Of a DNA stretch of 64,000 nucleotides, positions 18,098 to 27,100 are shown piece after piece. Both the position numbers and the translations under genes were made by a program. The number at the start of each line of letters is the position of its first letter. Position 1 is the first letter of the stretch. Location: positions 620,001 to 684,000 of the forward strand of contig NZ_JHBW01000087.1 in the NCBI RefSeq assembly GCF_001273845.1, given 5' to 3'. The stretch comes from Leucobacter musarum subsp. musarum (GTDB taxonomy: Bacteria > Actinomycetota > Actinomycetes > Actinomycetales > Microbacteriaceae). Under the pieces are notes generated by a model. It did not search any database. It was given only the letters and a program-made list of their open reading frames with translations, and had not been told where the DNA came from.

Positions 18098-19782
18098 GCG
18101 CCGAGGCCGCCCCGCAGGGCGCGCTCCAGGGTGTCGAGGCGCACGCCGCCGAGTGCGAGCGCGTCGCGGTGGAAGGCGCGGATGTCGAACGACCCCCCGT
18201 CGCTGGTCGCGCGCGCGGATGCCTCATCGCGCAGCTGCTCCCAGATGCGCTGACCGACCTTGTACGACGGAGCCTGCCCGGCCCAGCCGAGGTACCGGAG
18301 CACCTCGAAGCGCACGAACCCGTCGTTCATGTTGACGTTGTCTGCGAGGAACCCGAAGGCGTACTCGCCATCCCACACGCCGCCGTCAGGGCGACGCTTG
18401 CCGAGGTGTACGCCGATGTCGAGCACGACGCGGGCGGCACGCATGCGCTGACCATCGAGCATGCCGAGGCGATCCGCCGGATCATCAAGGTACCCAAGCT
18501 GCTCCATGAGGCGCTCCGCGTACAGTGCCCATCCCTCGGCGTGACCCGAGGTGCCGGCGAGTTGACGGCGCCACTCGTTGAGCGACCCTCGGTTCACTAC
18601 GGCCTGGCCGATCTGCAGGTGATGACCGGGCACGCCCTCGTGGTAGACGGTAGTGAGTTCGCGCCACGTATCGAACTCGGTGACGCCCTCGGGAACGGAC
18701 CACCACATGCGGCCGGGGCGGGTGAAGTCGTCGCTCGGCCCGGTGTAGTAGATGCCGCCTTCCTGCGTCGGTGCGATGCGGCACTCGAGCGCACGGATCT
18801 GCTCGGGGATCTCGAACTGCGTGCCCGCGAGTTCGGCGACCGCACGATCGCTGGTCTCCTGCATCCAGCGCTGCAGCGCCTCGGTGCCGTGGAGCTTGCG
18901 CGACGGATCCTGTTCGAGTTTCGCGATCGCCTCTGCGACGATGCCGGGGCGGGGCGACCCGCCGACGATCTCGGCCGCCGTGCGCTCTTGTTCGTCGACC
19001 ATGCGCGCGAGCTCCTCGAGCCCCCACTCGTAGGTCTCGTCGAGATCGATCTTCGCGCCCAAGAACGCCTCCGAGGCGAGCGCGTAGCGATCCCGACCGA
19101 ACGCGTCGGCGGTGGGCGCATGCGGCGCGACCTCGCGCTCGAGGAAGTCGGCGAGCTCGGAGTACGCGCTCGACGCTTCTGCGGCCGCCGCGGCCACCTC
19201 GATCGCGAGACCCGCCGGGATCCCCGCCGTGCCTGCGAGCCGCCCGAAGAAACCGAGATCTTCGGGCGTGCCTGCGGTGCGACGCGCTTGGGCGGCAACC
19301 TCTTCGAGCTGGCGGATCGCCGGAACGAGACGCTGCCGCACCCCGTCCGCAAGCGTCTCGCGATACCCCGCGAGCGACGCCGGCACGGCGCGCAGACGCG
19401 CCGAGACGTGCTGCCAATCCGCTTCGGTATCGGTGGGCATGAGGTCGAAGATGTCGCGGATGTTCTGCGACGGCGAGGCGATCACATTGAGGTCGCGCAG
19501 GTGCTCGCCCGCGTCGTGCTGAGCGAGCGAGAGGCGCAGCTCGGCCTCCAGGTCGGCGCGGGTCACGGCATCGACCTCGTCAACAGGCGCGGTCGCGACG
19601 AGCTCGGCGAGTGCGCGACGCTCATCGGCCGCGAGCGCCTCGGTACCCTGCGGGGAAAGGTCGGGCAAGCCATCCACGGTTCGGCCGATATAGGTGCCGA
19701 TTGTCGGGTCGTGTTCAACCAGGGTGTCCACCCAGGCCTCGGCGATCCGGTCGATCGCGGTCTGCTGGCGCTGTTCAGTCAT
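18094..19782 (-). CDS. DUF885 metallopeptidase-like protein
   Basis: The 562-residue protein matches the DUF885 family of predicted zinc carboxypeptidase-like proteins. The likely active site is YHEGVPGHHLQ (about two thirds in) with a second element GHAEGWALYAERLM about 35 residues later, resembling a gluzincin HExxxGH plus Glu layout. There is no signal peptide, so it is probably cytosolic. The ATG at 19782 follows TAGCGT by six bases and is probably leaderless. The substrate is unknown. Confidence 0.85.
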   Translation of the reverse strand: MTEQRQQTAIDRIAEAWVDTLVEHDPTIGTYIGRTVDGLPDLSPQGTEALAADERRALAELVATAPVDEVDAVTRADLEAELRLSLAQHDAGEHLRDLNVIASPSQNIRDIFDLMPTDTEADWQHVSARLRAVPASLAGYRETLADGVRQRLVPAIRQLEEVAAQARRTAGTPEDLGFFGRLAGTAGIPAGLAIEVAAAAAEASSAYSELADFLEREVAPHAPTADAFGRDRYALASEAFLGAKIDLDETYEWGLEELARMVDEQERTAAEIVGGSPRPGIVAEAIAKLEQDPSRKLHGTEALQRWMQETSDRAVAELAGTQFEIPEQIRALECRIAPTQEGGIYYTGPSDDFTRPGRMWWSVPEGVTEFDTWRELTTVYHEGVPGHHLQIGQAVVNRGSLNEWRRQLAGTSGHAEGWALYAERLMEQLGYLDDPADRLGMLDGQRMRAARVVLDIGVHLGKRRPDGGVWDGEYAFGFLADNVNMNDGFVRFEVLRYLGWAGQAPSYKVGQRIWEQLRDEASARATSDGGSFDIRAFHRDALALGGVRLDTLERALRGGLGA

Positions 19783-19788
19783 ACGACA

Positions 19789-19794
19789 ACGCTA
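19789..19794 (-). promoter_or_regulatory. -10 element (TAGCGT), leaderless, DUF885 gene
   Basis: TAGCGT on the minus strand lies six bases before the ATG at 19782. Confidence 0.5.
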
Positions 19795-19859
19795 CGACGG
19801 AAACCTCGGCTTCTTCCGAGCGACGCGGCGACGACGCGAGAACCGGAGCGCGCGCACGC

Positions 19860-19865
19860 TAGACT
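19860..19865 (+). promoter_or_regulatory. -10 element (TAGACT) of small membrane protein gene
   Basis: TAGACT lies about 48 bases before the GTG start. The leader includes GAGGAG at 19903-19908, five bases before the start. Confidence 0.5.
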
Positions 19866-19913
19866 GGGGGCATTCACTGCGCATTCGCGCGCCCGCACGA
19901 CTGAGGAGTTCCC

Positions 19914-20138
19914 GTGAAGATCCGCACCCGCATCGCTACCGCCGTGACTGTCGCGCTCGCCTCGGTGTTCGTCGCTGCCCCCGCATTTGCGAGCGGCGGC
20001 GGAGATGACACGGCCTCGATGCTGTCGCACGCGGGCGAACCCCTCAACTACGCGGGTATCGCCGCGGTCGGCATCGTGCTGCTGCTTATCGTGCTCGTGG
20101 GCTCCACGCTCGTCGGCAACCTCTTCGAAAAGAAGTAA
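19914..20138 (+). CDS. 74-residue exported or membrane miniprotein
   Basis: The protein has a signal-peptide-like N-terminus (MKIRTRIATAVTVALASVF, predicted cut near AFASG), a short glycine-rich and acidic segment of about 25 residues, one strong transmembrane helix (IAAVGIVLLLIVLVGSTLV) and a KK tail. After cleavage this leaves about 24 residues outside and one membrane anchor. The GTG start has a GAGGAG ribosome site; a promoter lies upstream and a strong terminator downstream, so it is a stand-alone transcription unit. I do not recognise a function. Confidence 0.8.
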   Translation: MKIRTRIATAVTVALASVFVAAPAFASGGGDDTASMLSHAGEPLNYAGIAAVGIVLLLIVLVGSTLVGNLFEKK

Positions 20139-20164
20139 GCGCCGCACTGAGACCTCACCGCACT

Positions 20165-20198
20165 AAGGGCGGCGATCCGGATTCGGATCGCCGCCCTT
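20165..20198 (+). terminator. hairpin terminator after miniprotein gene
   Basis: A 15-bp perfect stem (20165-20179 with 20184-20198) with a 4-base loop starts 26 bases past the stop. It also faces the convergent decarboxylase gene. Confidence 0.75.
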
Positions 20199-20239
20199 CG
20201 GCGTTGCGGCACCTGAGTGCACTCAGGCTCGCACCGAGT

Positions 20240-21865
20240 TCAGTTGCGCACCACGCGGATGCCAGACACCGCCGTATCGACGGCGCCGCGCACATATCCC
20301 GTGGGGGACGCCGCGACGGCCTGCAGGAACGCGACGGTCTCGGCCGTCACCTCCTCGCCCGGCAGCAGATTCGGAATTCCCGGCGGGTACGCGGCGAGCG
20401 TGTCGGCGGAGATGCGGCCGACCGCCTCGGCAGCGGGCACGACTTCGCTCTCACCGAAGTACGCGTCGCGCGGCAGTGCGCGCAGTGCACCGGGCTCGGG
20501 CAACTCGGGGAAGCCTGCTGCGGCCGCGGTGTCAGGATCGGCGAGGGCCGCAGTCGCGACTTCGTCGAGCGCCGAGATCACGCGCTCCACGTCGGGCACG
20601 CTGAGTGCACCAATCACGGCGACGACGCTCGTCGCCGTCGACATCTCCAGGTAGATGCCGTGCTCGGCGCTCATGCGACCGCGCACCCAGTGGCCGCTGC
20701 GGCCGATGCGAGAAACGTCGATGGGCACCCGCAGGCGGTCGGTCGCCATGATATCGGGGAACGCGTCGAAGCCGTCGCTGATGATGGCGAAGCGGTCGTC
20801 TGCGCGGAGCCGATCCCGAATTGCATCGGCCGCGCGGATCGCCTCGCCGATGCGCGCCTCACCCTGCACCAGCGCGCGCCGCGCCTCATCGAGCGATCCC
20901 ATCAGCAGACTGCTCATCGAAGTGGACGCCGTCATCGAGTAGGCGCGGGCGACCAGCGGCTCGAGACGGTCGGCGAAGGGCCCCTCGCCGAGGTGCAGCA
21001 TCGCCGACTGCGTGAGCGAACCGGCGAGCTTGTGCGTGCTCGACACGACGAGGTCGGCACCGAGACGTGCCGGAGATTCGGGCAGGTCGGCATGGAAGCC
21101 GAAGTGCGCTCCCCAGGCGCCGTCCACGATGATGGCCGCGTCATGCGCGTGCGCCACCTCGGTGAGTCCTGCGACATCTGCGGTCGACCCGAAGTAGCTG
21201 GGCGAGACGACGTAGACGCTCGACACCGCGCGGCCGGCCTCGGCCTCTCGCGTGAGCGCGGCATCCAGCGCCGCGGGCGTCAATCCGTGGGCGATGCCGT
21301 GCTGCGCGTCGATTCCGGGGCGCAAGAACGCGGGTACGAGACCTGAGAGCAGTACTCCGTCGGTGAGGCTCGAGTGCATGCTGCGCTGCACGAGAATGCG
21401 TTCGCCGAGCCCACGCACGGCGATGGCGGCGGTGCGGTTTGCCTGCGAGGCACCGTTCGTCAGGAACCAGGTGCGACGCGCGCCCCAGGCCTCGGCGGCA
21501 AGCTGCTGCGCCTGCGCGAGCGGCGAGTCCTCGCCCAGGTCGATGCCCTCGAGCATGAGCGGGATGTCGACCGCGGGCACCCGCTCGCCAAGCAGGTCGG
21601 TGAGGTGGGAGGCACCGTGCTCGGGGTCGCTGCCGTGCCCCGGCACCATGAGCGACATGGGGCGGGCGTCGGCGAAGCGGCGCAGCGCGTCGGCATACGG
21701 AGCCGTGCGCTGTGCAGCAGATGCGGCGGCGGCTTGCCGCGACCGCGGCGCGACATCGATGCCACGCTCCGCAGGTCCAGCGGCACCGCCAAGCGGCGCC
21801 ACGGTCGGGGCTTCATTGCCCAGCGACGAAAGACGGGGGTCGATACGCGAATCCTGTTCCAGCAT
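20240..21865 (-). CDS. Orn/Lys/Arg decarboxylase-type PLP enzyme
   Basis: The 541-residue fold-type I PLP enzyme belongs to the group III-like Orn/Lys/Arg decarboxylases. Key segments are FLTNGASQANRTA (cofactor phosphate), VDGAWGAHFGFH (Asp to the pyridine N), the Schiff-base Lys in VVSSTHKLAGSLTQSA and a C-terminal domain with YPPGIPNLLPGEEVT, which is typical of this family. The start is ATG 21865; readings further upstream enter the LysR gene. It is divergent from a LysR regulator, which probably controls it, and an MFS exporter lies beyond. The substrate cannot be read from sequence. Confidence 0.88.
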   Translation of the reverse strand: MLEQDSRIDPRLSSLGNEAPTVAPLGGAAGPAERGIDVAPRSRQAAAASAAQRTAPYADALRRFADARPMSLMVPGHGSDPEHGASHLTDLLGERVPAVDIPLMLEGIDLGEDSPLAQAQQLAAEAWGARRTWFLTNGASQANRTAAIAVRGLGERILVQRSMHSSLTDGVLLSGLVPAFLRPGIDAQHGIAHGLTPAALDAALTREAEAGRAVSSVYVVSPSYFGSTADVAGLTEVAHAHDAAIIVDGAWGAHFGFHADLPESPARLGADLVVSSTHKLAGSLTQSAMLHLGEGPFADRLEPLVARAYSMTASTSMSSLLMGSLDEARRALVQGEARIGEAIRAADAIRDRLRADDRFAIISDGFDAFPDIMATDRLRVPIDVSRIGRSGHWVRGRMSAEHGIYLEMSTATSVVAVIGALSVPDVERVISALDEVATAALADPDTAAAAGFPELPEPGALRALPRDAYFGESEVVPAAEAVGRISADTLAAYPPGIPNLLPGEEVTAETVAFLQAVAASPTGYVRGAVDTAVSGIRVVRN

Positions 21866-21925
21866 GACTCCAGCGTGGCCGCGCAGGGGGTCGGCGTGAA
21901 GCCCGCAATCGCCTCCCGGGAGCCA

Positions 21926-21931
21926 TATACT
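21926..21931 (+). promoter_or_regulatory. -10 element (TATACT) of lysR-type gene
   Basis: TATACT in the 123-bp divergent gap gives a leader of about 50 bases before the GTG at 21989. A LysR operator would be expected in this gap. Confidence 0.45.
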
Positions 21932-21988
21932 GTCTGGAACGCACCGGGGCGAATGACCCCGGTTGATCCAGAAGAACCGAGGTACGCG

Positions 21989-22903
21989 GTGATTGATTTC
22001 CGACAGCTCCAAGCGCTCAGCGCGGTAGCCGCGGAGGGTTCCGTCGCGCGCGCGGCGAAGCGGCTGGGCTGGAGTCAGCCGACCGTCGACTATCACCTCA
22101 AGAACCTTGATCGCCTTGTCGGCACGGACCTGACGACGCGGAGTACCCGAGGCAGCAAGCTCACCACCGCGGGCAACCTCATGCTTGAACGCGGCGACGA
22201 GATCTTGAGCCTCGCTGATCGCGCGCTCACCGACGTGCGCGATCTGGCGCAGCTCGGCAAGATTCGCCTGCGCTTCGGCACCTTCCCGACGGCGGCCTCA
22301 CGCCTACTCCCCGGCATCGCCAGCCGCGTCGCCGAACTCGGCATCGAACTCGACGCGACGCTCGAAGAGCTCGCGCCGCTCATCACCCGCATCAATCAGC
22401 ACACGCTCGACGCCGCGCTCGTCTATGCCGCCGGCGGGTACCGGCTCCCGTTCCGCGCCGAGGTGCACACCACGCACCTGTTCACCGATCCCATGCTCAT
22501 CGCGTTGCCCGCGACGCACCCCGCCGCGTCGCACACGTCGTTCGACCGGGAGGCGCTCCTCTCGCTCGCCGACGACAGCTGGGTCATGGGGTCGACGCCG
22601 GGCGATACGCTCGACGATCTCGTGCGCGAGCTCTTTCATGCCGAAGGGCTGCAGGTCAACGTCGCGATCCGCACCGACGACTACTCGGTGGTACTTGGAC
22701 TCATCGCGGCGGGAATGGCCGTGGCACTCGTGCCGAGTCTCGTGAGGTTCAATCCTCCGGAGGGCGTGGTGCTGCGTCCCATCGACGATCCGCGATACGC
22801 GCGCGAACTTCTGCTTGCGGCGCCCGCCGGGCCAGGCGGCCCCTCAGCGGCCGTGCGCCAGCTCGCCGAGGCGGTGCGGCGCTCGATCAGTGCCCTCGGC
22901 TAA
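21989..22903 (+). CDS. LysR-family transcriptional regulator
   Basis: The 304-residue regulator has an N-terminal winged helix (FRQLQALSAVAAEGSVARAA, then LGWSQPTVDYHLKNLDRLVG) and a LysR substrate-binding domain from about residue 90. GTG 21989 is chosen because it puts VIDFRQLQALS at the conserved N-terminal position with a GAGG box upstream; any longer reading overlaps the divergent gene. Position and orientation suggest it regulates the PLP decarboxylase. The ligand is unknown. Confidence 0.88.
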   Translation: MIDFRQLQALSAVAAEGSVARAAKRLGWSQPTVDYHLKNLDRLVGTDLTTRSTRGSKLTTAGNLMLERGDEILSLADRALTDVRDLAQLGKIRLRFGTFPTAASRLLPGIASRVAELGIELDATLEELAPLITRINQHTLDAALVYAAGGYRLPFRAEVHTTHLFTDPMLIALPATHPAASHTSFDREALLSLADDSWVMGSTPGDTLDDLVRELFHAEGLQVNVAIRTDDYSVVLGLIAAGMAVALVPSLVRFNPPEGVVLRPIDDPRYARELLLAAPAGPGGPSAAVRQLAEAVRRSISALG

Positions 22904-22952
22904 CGCGTGACGGGGCGGGCAGGGCCAGACAGCACCCCGCCCGCCGAACGGG

Positions 22953-24434
22953 TCAGTGCCCGCCGTGTCCGCCCGAGGTCTCTTCGGGCTTCTTGATGAA
23001 GAATGCCAGCACGATCGGCACGACCGCGATGCACGCCGCGGTGAAGAACGCCGCGTGCGCACCCGGCGCACCCGCATCGGCGGTGGCGAGACCCTCGGCC
23101 TCACCGGCGTGCAAGAAGCTCGAGTAGATCGAGATCAGCACGGCGGTGCCCGCGGCACCGCCCACCTGCTGCAGCGTGTTCAGTGCGGCGGATCCGTGCG
23201 AGTACAGCGAACGCTCGAGCGAGCCGAGCGATGCCGAGAACAGCGGGGTGAACGAGCCCGCAAGACCCAGCGACATCGCGATCTGCACGATCATGAGGAA
23301 CCACATCGGCGTGTGCGTGCCGACGGTCGAGTACACGAACATTGCCGCGGCGATCAAGATCGTGCCGGGCACGAGCAGCGTCTTCGGGCCGCGCGCATCG
23401 TAGATGCGCCCCATGACCGGCCCGAGGACGCCCATGAGCACCGAGCCCGGCAGCAGCACGAGGCCGGCCTGGGTCGGGTCGAGCCCCGCCACGTTCTGCA
23501 GGTACAGCGGCAGCAGCGAGAACGTGCCGAACATCGCCAGCGAGATGATCGCCATGATGATGACCGACAGCACATAGTTGCTCGAGCGGAACACGCGCAG
23601 ATCGAGCAGTGCATCGTTCTTCTTCTGCAGCGCGAGCTGGCGCCACACGAACAGCGCGAGGAACACGACTCCGCCGCCGATGATGATGGCGGTCATCGCA
23701 GGGCCGCCCGTCGAGGCGCCGTGTCCGCCCAACTGGCTGAGCCCGAAGACGATGCCGCCGAAGGCGAGCGCCGAGAGCACGATCGACAGTACGTCGATCG
23801 GCGCGTGCGTGGTCTCGCCGAGATTGGTCATCCACTTGGCACCGAACAGCAGCGCGATGATCGCGATCGGCAGAATGATGCCGAAGAGCCAGCGCCACCC
23901 GAGCGTGTCGAGCACGACGCCCGACAGCGTCGGGCCGAGCGCGGGTGCGAGGCTGATCACGAGGCCGACACGCCCCATCATGCGGCCGCGCGATTGCGGC
24001 GGCACGACATTCATGACGGTCGTCATGAGCAGCGGCATCATGATGCCGGTGCCGGCCGCCTGCACGACGCGGCCGACGAGCAGCACGCTGAACCCGGGCG
24101 CGACGAGACAGATGAGCGTGCCGAGCACGAAGGTGGAAATGGCCGCCAGGAACACCTGACGGGTGGTGAAGCGCTGCAGCATGAAGCCAGTCGTCGGGAT
24201 GACCACGGCCATGGTGAGCATGAAGGCGCTGGTGAGCCACTGCCCCAGCTCGGGCGGAATGCCGAGCGTGACGTTGAGCTCGGGAATGGCAATCGCCATC
24301 GTGGTTTCGTTCAGGATCGCGACGAACGCGGCGATCAGCAGCAGCCAGATGACCCGCATGCCTGCGGGGTCGATGGTGTCGCCCGCCGATTTCGGCGTGC
24401 GTACGGAAGCGGTATCGGGTGTCAAGAGTGGCAC
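22953..24434 (-). CDS. MFS multidrug exporter, DHA2 (14-TM) family
   Basis: The protein of about 493 residues has 14 predicted helices and the DHA2/EmrB motifs: LNETTMAIAIPEL in helix 1, WLTSAFMLTMAVVIPTTGF, and motif C LVISLAPALGPTLSGVV. The C-terminus ends in a His-rich EETSGGHGGH. The start is uncertain. GTG 24434 overlaps its own GAGGAG box, whereas TTG at 24425 (codon 4) has ideal 8-base spacing from that box and may be the true start. It converges on the LysR gene. The substrate is unknown; export of the decarboxylase product is possible but unsupported. Confidence 0.9.
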   Translation of the reverse strand: MPLLTPDTASVRTPKSAGDTIDPAGMRVIWLLLIAAFVAILNETTMAIAIPELNVTLGIPPELGQWLTSAFMLTMAVVIPTTGFMLQRFTTRQVFLAAISTFVLGTLICLVAPGFSVLLVGRVVQAAGTGIMMPLLMTTVMNVVPPQSRGRMMGRVGLVISLAPALGPTLSGVVLDTLGWRWLFGIILPIAIIALLFGAKWMTNLGETTHAPIDVLSIVLSALAFGGIVFGLSQLGGHGASTGGPAMTAIIIGGGVVFLALFVWRQLALQKKNDALLDLRVFRSSNYVLSVIIMAIISLAMFGTFSLLPLYLQNVAGLDPTQAGLVLLPGSVLMGVLGPVMGRIYDARGPKTLLVPGTILIAAAMFVYSTVGTHTPMWFLMIVQIAMSLGLAGSFTPLFSASLGSLERSLYSHGSAALNTLQQVGGAAGTAVLISIYSSFLHAGEAEGLATADAGAPGAHAAFFTAACIAVVPIVLAFFIKKPEETSGGHGGH

Positions 24435-24498
24435 TCCTCGAGAAGACGACGCTGCCCCGGGCCAGGAGCGCGCGAAGCTCCTCGTAGGCAGACGTATG

Positions 24499-24504
24499 AG
24501 TCTA
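24499..24504 (-). promoter_or_regulatory. -10 element (TAGACT) of MFS exporter gene
   Basis: TAGACT on the minus strand lies about 70 bases before the MFS start and just downstream of the importer operon's terminator, so the MFS gene has its own promoter. Confidence 0.45.
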
Positions 24505-24509
24505 ACCGA

Positions 24510-24536
24510 GATCCGCGGGTTTCCATTCCGCGGATC
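24510..24536 (-). terminator. hairpin at end of amino-acid importer operon
   Basis: A 9-bp perfect stem (24510-24518 with 24528-24536) with a 9-base loop lies ten bases past the ATPase gene stop. It has no long T run, so it is a moderate terminator candidate. Confidence 0.5.
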
Positions 24537-24545
24537 CCCAACTGT

Positions 24546-25313
24546 TTACGTTCCGAACGGATCGCCGAGTCGTGCGAGGAACTCCCGCGTCTCTGGGCGC
24601 TCGGGGTGCTCGAAGATCTGCTCGGGCGTGCCCGACTCGATGATGACACCGTTTTTCAGGTAGACCACCCGGTCGGCGACGCGCCGCGCGAACGACATTT
24701 CGTGCGTTGCCATCACGATCGTTGACCCAGCCTCTTTCAGCTCGCGCACCAGATCGAGTACCTCACCCACGAGCTGCGGATCGAGCGCGCTCGTAATCTC
24801 ATCGAGCAGCAACAGTTCGGGATCGGTTGCGATCGCACGCGCGATCGCAACGCGCTGCTGCTGACCACCCGAGAGACGATCGGGGTACTCCCCCGATTTC
24901 TCGCCGAGCCCGATGCGGGTGAGCAGTTCGAGCCCGCGGCGCTCGGCCTCGGCTCGCGGCGTGCGGAAGACCTTTCGCGCGGCGAGGGTGACGTTGTCGA
25001 GCACGGTCATGTGCGGAAAGAGGTTGTAGTGCTGGAAGACGACGCCGATTCGAGCGCGCACGGTGTCGGCATCGGCACGCGGATCGGTGATGTCGTCACC
25101 GGCGAGCAGAATCCGCCCGTCATCGACTTGCTCGAGCAGATTCACCGTCTTCAGCAGCGTCGACTTCCCTGAACCTGACGCGCCGATCAGCACCACAGCC
25201 TCGTGCCGGCGCACGGTCAGATCGATGCCGCGGAGTACGGCCTGATCGCCGAAGCGCTTGACGACCCCCTGCACGTCGAGCACGGGGTCGGTTAGGTGAT
25301 CCTGCGCGGTCAC
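24546..25313 (-). CDS. polar amino-acid ABC importer, ATPase (GlnQ-like)
   Basis: The 255-residue ATPase has Walker A GASGSGKST, Q-loop VFQHYNLFPHMTVLDNV, signature LSGGQQQR, Walker B LLLLDEITSALDP and the H-loop VMATHEMSFA. The Q-loop and the MATHEMSFA segment are typical of polar amino-acid importers. The GTG start overlaps the permease stop (GTGA), and it is the last gene of the binding protein, permease, ATPase operon. Confidence 0.92.
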   Translation of the reverse strand: MTAQDHLTDPVLDVQGVVKRFGDQAVLRGIDLTVRRHEAVVLIGASGSGKSTLLKTVNLLEQVDDGRILLAGDDITDPRADADTVRARIGVVFQHYNLFPHMTVLDNVTLAARKVFRTPRAEAERRGLELLTRIGLGEKSGEYPDRLSGGQQQRVAIARAIATDPELLLLDEITSALDPQLVGEVLDLVRELKEAGSTIVMATHEMSFARRVADRVVYLKNGVIIESGTPEQIFEHPERPETREFLARLGDPFGT

Positions 25314-26194
25314 ACCACACCTCCGATCTGTTCGCGTCGCTGTGCCCGGGCCGTCACCCAGTCGGTGATGCGAATGAAGGGCAGCGACAGCAGCACGAAC
25401 AGCACCCCAGCGACGACATAGGGGGTGAAGTTGTAGGCGGACGCCGACTCGATCTGTGCGGCGCGCACCGCGTCGACCGCGCCGAGCACCGAGATGAGTC
25501 CGACGTCTTTCTGGAGCGAGACGAAGTCGTTCATGAGGGCGGGCGTGACCTTGCGCACGGCCTGCGGCAGCACGACGAGCCGCAGCGTCTTCGCGTGGCT
25601 GAGCCCCAGCGAGCGGGCCGCCAGACGCTGCGACGGGTGCACGGCGTCGATGCCGGCTCGAAGTACCTCAGCGATATAGGCCGAATAGCAGAGGATGAGG
25701 GCGGTCGCGCCCCAGAACTGCGCGGGAAGTCGCCCGGTCAGCTCGAGCCCGGGAATGCCGAAACCCACCAGGTACAGCACGAGCAGTACGGGGATGCCGC
25801 GGAAAATGTCGGTGTAGCCGGCCGCGAGCAACCGGATCGGGGTGAAGACTGGGCCGCGCAGCGTCCGAGCAATCGCGAGCAGCGTGCCCAGCACGGCCAC
25901 GCCGATCACCGCGACGAACAGCACCTGGATGTTGAGCCACAATCCCTTGATCACGCGCGGGAAGGACTCGACCGCGACCTGCGGATCCAGGAACGTCTCG
26001 CGCACCCGCTCCCAGCCGGGGCTGTTCACCAGCACCAGCAGAATCAGCGTCGCGAACACGAGCGTGCTCGCGATGCTGATCAGGACCGACTGCTGCCCGC
26101 GCGACCGTCGGTACGCGCGTCGATCGAGCTCGATCTGGCTGACGCCGTCGAGCTGCGTGACCGACGAGCCGGCCCGATCAGGTGAGTGGGTCAC
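25310..26194 (-). CDS. polar amino-acid ABC importer, permease
   Basis: The 294-residue permease has one N-terminal helix and a core of about five, with the EAA loop at AARSLGLSHAKTLRLVVLP. The segment IFRGIPVLLVLYLVGFGIPG is typical of HisMQ/GlnP permeases. Only one permease gene is present, so the channel is probably a homodimer. The GTG start follows the binding-protein stop by 7 bases. Confidence 0.92.
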   Translation of the reverse strand: MTHSPDRAGSSVTQLDGVSQIELDRRAYRRSRGQQSVLISIASTLVFATLILLVLVNSPGWERVRETFLDPQVAVESFPRVIKGLWLNIQVLFVAVIGVAVLGTLLAIARTLRGPVFTPIRLLAAGYTDIFRGIPVLLVLYLVGFGIPGLELTGRLPAQFWGATALILCYSAYIAEVLRAGIDAVHPSQRLAARSLGLSHAKTLRLVVLPQAVRKVTPALMNDFVSLQKDVGLISVLGAVDAVRAAQIESASAYNFTPYVVAGVLFVLLSLPFIRITDWVTARAQRREQIGGVV

Positions 26195-26201
26195 CCGACA
26201 A

Positions 26202-27032
26202 CTACTTCAGTACGGGAGCGCCCTGGTCGGCGATCCACTCGGCGGCGAGCTCATCGAGCGTGCCGTTCTCGCGCAGCGCGTCGACTGCCTTCGTGACGTC
26301 GGCGGTGAGCGCGGAGCCCTTGGGCAGCACGAAGGCGAAGTCATCGCCGCCCGACTGCGAATCGAGCTGGCCGACGATGACGCCGTCGTCGAGCTGGGCG
26401 TCTCGCACGTAGAACGCGCCCGGCAGGTCGGTGACCAGTGCGTCGATGGTGCCGTTCTTCAGTGCGGCGACGGTGTCGTCGACCGAGTTGAAGACCTGCA
26501 GTTCCTGGGTCGGCGCGATGATCTGCTCCGCGACCTCAAGCGAGGTGGTACCGGAGGCGACGCCGATGGTCGCGTTCTTCAGGTCGGCGATGCTCGTCGC
26601 TTTCGCGGCGTCCGTGCCACCCGCGGCGACGACGGCCTGCGTCGTCGTGTAGTACGGCGACGAGAAATCGACGGCCTGCTTGCGCTCATCGCTCACCGAG
26701 AACTGCTGAATGTTGAGGTCGAAATCTTTCGGCCCCGGCGCGATCGCGGCGTCAAAGCTGGTGCGCACCCACTCGACGTCGTCCTTCGCGTACCCGAGCT
26801 CATCGGCGACCGCGTAGGCAACCGCAGCTTCGAAACCTTCGCCGCTTTCCGGAGCATCATCAATCACCCACGGCGCGTAGGCGGGCTCACCCGTGGCGAT
26901 GGTGAGCTTGCCCTCGGTCACCGCGCCGACACCGGCGTCATCGCCGGTCGCGCCGCTGGTGCATGCGGAAAGAGCGAGCATCGCTGCTGCGCCGACGGCG
27001 AGAGTCGAGGCGAGGCGTGACGTGCGGAACAT
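26202..27032 (-). CDS. amino-acid-binding lipoprotein of ABC importer
   Basis: The 276-residue periplasmic-binding-type protein has a lipoprotein signal peptide with lipobox LSAC (MFRTSRLASTLAVGAAAMLA, then LSACTSG). The mature domain follows the SBP_bac_3 pattern: GKLTIATGEPAYAPWV, then FDLNIQQFSVSDERKQAVDFS. ATG 27032 is chosen over upstream starts because an AAGGAG box lies four bases before it and the signal peptide then begins properly. It heads a three-gene importer operon; the exact amino acid is unknown. Confidence 0.9.
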   Translation of the reverse strand: MFRTSRLASTLAVGAAAMLALSACTSGATGDDAGVGAVTEGKLTIATGEPAYAPWVIDDAPESGEGFEAAVAYAVADELGYAKDDVEWVRTSFDAAIAPGPKDFDLNIQQFSVSDERKQAVDFSSPYYTTTQAVVAAGGTDAAKATSIADLKNATIGVASGTTSLEVAEQIIAPTQELQVFNSVDDTVAALKNGTIDALVTDLPGAFYVRDAQLDDGVIVGQLDSQSGGDDFAFVLPKGSALTADVTKAVDALRENGTLDELAAEWIADQGAPVLK

Positions 27033-27087
27033 GGAACTCCTTGGCTTCGGGCGGACGCGCAGGATCGCGGGCATCCGGACGGGGTTC

Positions 27088-27093
27088 ATTCTA
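27088..27093 (-). promoter_or_regulatory. -10 element (TAGAAT) of amino-acid importer operon
   Basis: TAGAAT on the minus strand lies about 55 bases before the binding-protein ATG, leaving room for a leader with the AAGGAG site. Confidence 0.5.
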
Positions 27094-27100
27094 CGAGACA

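Noticed and set aside
22911-22948. Terminator between the LysR and MFS genes
   Set aside because: Only a 7-bp GC stem with an 18-base loop and no T run could be drawn, which is too weak to report.
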